Part shown: positions 37,845 through 40,737 of the stretch, in pieces
Layout: each line of letters starts with the position of its first letter
How positions within the stretch are numbered: the first letter of the stretch is position 1
Assembly (NCBI GenBank): GCA_031261565.1
Contig: JAISJK010000070.1
Coordinates: 1 to 40,737, forward strand
From: Candidatus Adiutrix sp.
GTDB lineage: Bacteria > Desulfobacterota > Desulfarculia > Adiutricales > Adiutricaceae
Direction: 5' to 3'
Length of the DNA stretch: 40,737 nt
Program-made: the position numbers and the translations under genes
The notes under the pieces: model-generated
Seen by the model: the letters and a program-made list of their open reading frames with translations, nothing else
The model's database searches: none
What the model was told of the DNA's origin: nothing

Positions 37845-38876
37845 TCAATCAAACAGACTTTTGCCCCCGGCCGGGGGCGTCAGCGACAGGTGGCTGTAAG
37901 CTTTCAGAGTGGCCACCCGGCCGCGGGGAGTGCGGTGGATAAAACCTTCCTGCACCAGGTAGGGCTCGTAAACTTCTTCGATGGTATTTGATTCCTCAGC
38001 CACCACGGTGGCCAGCGTTTCCAGACCCACCGGCCCGCCGCAGAAATTTTCGCAGATAACCGAGAGGATACGGCGATCCAGGTGATCTAGGCCCGAGCTG
38101 TCCACATCGAGCATTTTCAGGGCCAGGTCGGCCACCTGGCGGTCAATGAGGCCATCGGCCCTGACTTCGGCGTAATCCCTCACCCGCCGCAGGAGGCGGC
38201 CGGCGATGCGGGGCGTGCCCCGGCTGCGGCGGGCTATCTCCAGAGCCCCCTCTGGAGTAAGTTTGGCCTTTAACAGGTCAGCCGCCCTGGCGACAATCAG
38301 GGCCAGTTCCTCCGGCTGGTAAAAATCCAGCCGCAGTTGGATGCCAAAGCGATCGCGGAGGGGCGGCGTCAACAGGCCCACCCTGGTGGTGGCCCCGACC
38401 AGGGTAAAGGGCGGCAGATCCAGCCGCACTGAGCGGGCGCCGGCCCCTTGGCCGATCATCAGGTCGAGCTTGAAATCCTCCATGGCCGGGTAGAGTATTT
38501 CCTCCACCACCGGGCTCAGACGGTGTATCTCATCAATGAACAAAATGTCGCCGCGCGCGAGATTGGTCAGGAGAGCGGCCAGGTCGCCGGGCCGCTCAAT
38601 GACCGGGCCGGAAGTGCTTTTAAAGCCTTTCTTCAATTCCTGGCTGAGTATCTGGGCCAGAGTGGTCTTACCCAGGCCGGGGTGGCCGTGAAAGAGGGTG
38701 TGATCCAGGGATTCGTCCCGGCTGCGGGCCGCTTCAATAAAGACGGTCAGCTTTTCTTTCAGAGACGGCTGGCCCATGAAATCGGCCAGGGTTTGGGGCC
38801 TCAGAGCCTTCTCCAGAGCCGCCTCGGGGCCATCGTCCAATGGCCGGGGGCTAAGGATGTCGTCGTCCCGCTCCAT
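37845..38876 (-). CDS. ruvB: Holliday junction helicase motor RuvB
   Basis: AAA+ ATPase ring that drives branch migration with RuvA. The 343-aa protein has Walker [10 protein letters not shown] at residues 64-72, Walker [11 protein letters not shown], sensor [19 protein letters not shown] and the C-terminal winged helix with [17 protein letters not shown]. The Walker A begins GHPG where most homologues have GPPG. ATG 38876 lies two bases beyond the ruvA stop. Part of yebC-ruvC-ruvA-ruvB. Confidence 0.97.
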   Translation of the reverse strand: MERDDDILSPRPLDDGPEAALEKALRPQTLADFMGQPSLKEKLTVFIEAARSRDESLDHTLFHGHPGLGKTTLAQILSQELKKGFKSTSGPVIERPGDLAALLTNLARGDILFIDEIHRLSPVVEEILYPAMEDFKLDLMIGQGAGARSVRLDLPPFTLVGATTRVGLLTPPLRDRFGIQLRLDFYQPEELALIVARAADLLKAKLTPEGALEIARRSRGTPRIAGRLLRRVRDYAEVRADGLIDRQVADLALKMLDVDSSGLDHLDRRILSVICENFCGGPVGLETLATVVAEESNTIEEVYEPYLVQEGFIHRTPRGRVATLKAYSHLSLTPPAGGKSLFD

Positions 38877-38878
38877 CT

Positions 38879-39523
38879 TTATTTAACCCTGGTCAGGGTT
38901 TTGAGGGCTAGGCGGAGCACCTGGCCCAGGTCACCCTCCGGGCCGCTCTCACTGCGGGCCAGCCGGGCCGCCTGCCGGGCCTCGGCCGGGGTATAGCCCA
39001 GGTTGAGCAGGGCGGAGACGGCTTCGTCCTCTTCGCCCGGGGGGCTGGCCCCCAGGGCCGCCTCGGGCGGGCTCGCGCCCATTTTCAGCTCCTCCTGGTT
39101 CAGCCCGGCCAGGGCGGCCAGCCGGGGAGCCTTGTCTTTCAGCTCCACCATCAGACGTTCAGCTGTTTTGGCCCCTATGCCCTTAATCCCGGCGATAGCC
39201 GACAAATCACGGGTCATCAGGGCCCGGGCCAGTTCGCCCGGCTCCAGAGCCGAGATGATGGTCAGGGCCAGCTTGGGCCCGACGCGGTTAACCGCCGTCA
39301 GGGCCAGAAAGCTCTCCCTCTCCAGGCTGGTCAGAAAGCCGTATAAATCCCACGACTCCTCCCGAATCAGGAGCTTGGTGAATAGGGCCACCTCGGCCGG
39401 GGGCTCGGGCAAACCGAGAAAAGTCCCCAGGGGCACGGCCAGCTCATAGCCCAGGCCTCCGGCCTCCACCACTGCCTGGCCGGGCTTTTTGCTGACCAGC
39501 CGGCCTTTGAGATGAGTAATCAT
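38879..39523 (-). CDS. ruvA: Holliday junction DNA-binding protein RuvA
   Basis: Binds four-way junctions and loads RuvB. The 214-aa protein has the N-terminal OB-fold ([20 protein letters not shown]), paired helix-hairpin-helix motifs ([20 protein letters not shown] and [20 protein letters not shown]) and a C-terminal RuvB-binding domain ([17 protein letters not shown]), joined by a long acidic linker. Gap to ruvC is 25 bases. Confidence 0.97.
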   Translation of the reverse strand: MITHLKGRLVSKKPGQAVVEAGGLGYELAVPLGTFLGLPEPPAEVALFTKLLIREESWDLYGFLTSLERESFLALTAVNRVGPKLALTIISALEPGELARALMTRDLSAIAGIKGIGAKTAERLMVELKDKAPRLAALAGLNQEELKMGASPPEAALGASPPGEEDEAVSALLNLGYTPAEARQAARLARSESGPEGDLGQVLRLALKTLTRVK

Positions 39524-39548
39524 ATGTCGCCCGTTCGGTCTCTTTTAG

Positions 39549-40142
39549 TCATACTTTTCCCGTATAGCTCAAGGCGGCGAGGTCGCTTTCCGACATGGAG
39601 CGCCAACCGCCCCCTCGTCCGCCGCCGGAGCGGCCGCCGGGTAAAAGGCTGGCCCAGCGGCCCTGGCTGGCGTGGCAGATGGCCACGGCCAGGGCGTCGG
39701 CCGCGTCCGGGGCCAGCGGCTCATGAAAATTCAACAGCTCCGAGACCATGCGGGCCACCTGTATTTTCTCCGCCTGGCCGTAGCCGGCCACCGTATTTTT
39801 TACCAGCCGGGGCGCGTATTCAAACACTTCCGCCCCGGCCTGGGCGGCGGCCAGGAGCACCACTCCCCGCACCTGCCCCAGCTTCAGGGCCGAGCGGAAA
39901 TTTTTCCCCAGAAAAACATCCTCCACCGCCACGACCTGGGGTTGGTAGCCGGAGGCCAATTCCGTCAGGCCGTGGTGGATATGGGCCAGCCGACGGGGCA
40001 GGGGCCAGGCGGCCGGAGGCGAAAAGCGGCCCTGGGCCACCAGGGTGAGAGCGGCTCCGGCTGACTGAATCAGGCCGTAGCCGGTGTGCTGGCTGCCGGG
40101 ATCAACCCCCAGGATGAGGGTTTGCGGCTTCAGGCCGGCCAC
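39549..40142 (-). CDS. ruvC: Holliday junction resolvase RuvC
   Basis: Dimeric nuclease that cuts Holliday junctions symmetrically. The 197-aa protein has catalytic Asp14 in ILGVDPGSQHTGYG, the Glu in AVEDVFLGKN and the C-terminal DAADALAVAICH acids. After that it carries about 35 extra residues including a Gly/Arg-rich stretch (GGRSGGGRGGGWRS), which is unusual. The start is GTG 40142, seven bases after the yebC stop, with no strong ribosome site, suggesting coupling. Confidence 0.95.
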   Translation of the reverse strand: MAGLKPQTLILGVDPGSQHTGYGLIQSAGAALTLVAQGRFSPPAAWPLPRRLAHIHHGLTELASGYQPQVVAVEDVFLGKNFRSALKLGQVRGVVLLAAAQAGAEVFEYAPRLVKNTVAGYGQAEKIQVARMVSELLNFHEPLAPDAADALAVAICHASQGRWASLLPGGRSGGGRGGGWRSMSESDLAALSYTGKV

Positions 40143-40148
40143 CAGGGT

Positions 40149-40737
40149 TTATTCCAGCTCTGTGGCCGCTTCATCGGAGAAGTCGAGATTGCTCCAGACC
40201 TTCTGCACATCGTCCAGATCATCCAGGGCTTCCAGGAGTTTCATGGCGCTGGACAGGTTTTTGCCTTCCAGCTCCAGGTTGTTGGAGGGGACGAAGGTGA
40301 TTTCAGCGGTGGAATATTCCAGGGCGGCCTTTTCAAAGGCTTCCTTGACCGTCTCGAAATCACCGACGGCCGTATGAATTTCCACTGTCCCGCCGCCGTC
40401 ATCAATGACATCTTCGGCTCCGGCCTCCAGGGCCACTTCCATGGCCTGCTCCTCGGTGACCCGGCCGTCTTCAAAGACGATGGAGCCTTTTTTGGCGAAC
40501 ATCCAGGCCACCGAGCCCGGCTCGCCCAGGTTGCCGCCATATTTGCTAAAAGCGTGGCGCACTTCCGAGGCGGCCCGGTTTTTGTTATCGGTCAGCACTT
40601 CCACCAGGATGGCAACACCACCCGGGCCGTAGCCTTCATAGACCATTTCTTCTGGAATGGGGCCGTTGGTATCGCCGGTGCCCTTCTTGATGGCGGTCTC
40701 AATGTTGGTCTTTGGCAGATTTGCCGCACGCGCCTGT
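40149..40737 (-). CDS. yebC: YebC/TACO1-family protein, C-terminal part (cut by window edge)
   Basis: Probable transcriptional or translational regulator; YebC proteins help ribosomes at proline stretches in some bacteria. The visible 196 residues include ARAANLPKTNIETAIKKGTG, YEGYGPGGVAILVEVLTDN, KYGGNLGEPGSVAWMF and the Asp/Glu-rich C-terminus; the N-terminal part lies beyond the right edge. Position directly upstream of ruvC is the standard bacterial arrangement. Confidence 0.96.
   Translation of the reverse strand, partial: QARAANLPKTNIETAIKKGTGDTNGPIPEEMVYEGYGPGGVAILVEVLTDNKNRAASEVRHAFSKYGGNLGEPGSVAWMFAKKGSIVFEDGRVTEEQAMEVALEAGAEDVIDDGGGTVEIHTAVGDFETVKEAFEKAALEYSTAEITFVPSNNLELEGKNLSSAMKLLEALDDLDDVQKVWSNLDFSDEAATELE

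Overview
The window is GC-rich bacterial chromosome with tightly packed genes and mixed ATG/GTG/TTG starts. It carries the five core genes of a bacterial-type Wood-Ljungdahl carbonyl branch (CO dehydrogenase, acetyl-CoA synthase, both corrinoid Fe-S protein subunits, methyltransferase). Together with a CooT/DUF3842 pair, an E. coli YfhM-type alpha-2-macroglobulin lipoprotein and ThyX, this suggests an anaerobe that uses the acetyl-CoA pathway, most likely in the Desulfobacterota (Adiutrix/Desulfarculus-like). That placement is inference from gene content, not from a database search.

Layout. 1-3472 (minus strand): a zinc-ribbon protein, DUF3842, cooT, nth, dnaN and the start of gyrB, read right to left. 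3533-4084: an unknown protein. 4085-6120: an AT-rich scar holding an intact IS1634-type insertion sequence with 31-bp terminal inverted repeats, inserted next to the tail of another broken gene. 6338-18860: housekeeping genes pyrC, an RluA-type pseudouridine synthase, hemA, mutS2, a 1931-aa alpha-2-macroglobulin lipoprotein and scpB. 18937-27368: the acs operon, in order promoter, structured leader with terminator, acsD, a 39-aa ORF, acsA/cooS, acsB, acsC, acsE, terminator. 27369-33930: an AT-richer accessory island holding a MITE-like repeat, a promoter with a long structured leader, a polytopic membrane protein, a YcjX-type GTPase, a YcjF/DUF697-type membrane protein, a tandem zinc-ribbon protein, a Sel1-repeat protein and a small ORF. 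33988-40737: siroheme precursor dehydrogenase, then an overlapping trio (degenerate formylglutamate-amidohydrolase-like protein, WbmS-type deacetylase-like protein, thyX), a secreted proline-rich protein, and the ruvB-ruvA-ruvC-yebC cluster on the minus strand.

How the parts work together. AcsE moves a methyl group from methyl-tetrahydrofolate to the corrinoid protein AcsCD. AcsA reduces CO2 to CO, and AcsB condenses methyl, CO and CoA. Both AcsA and AcsB need nickel, and CooT, a small nickel-binding protein family, lies about 16.5 kb away; no cooC/acsF maturation ATPase is in the window. The most interesting candidate for an undescribed system is the island at 27.7-33.9 kb: a GTPase and two membrane proteins under their own promoter and structured leader, with foreign-looking base composition and one recently duplicated coding segment. 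A second candidate is the apparent transcription-attenuation leader in front of the acs operon.
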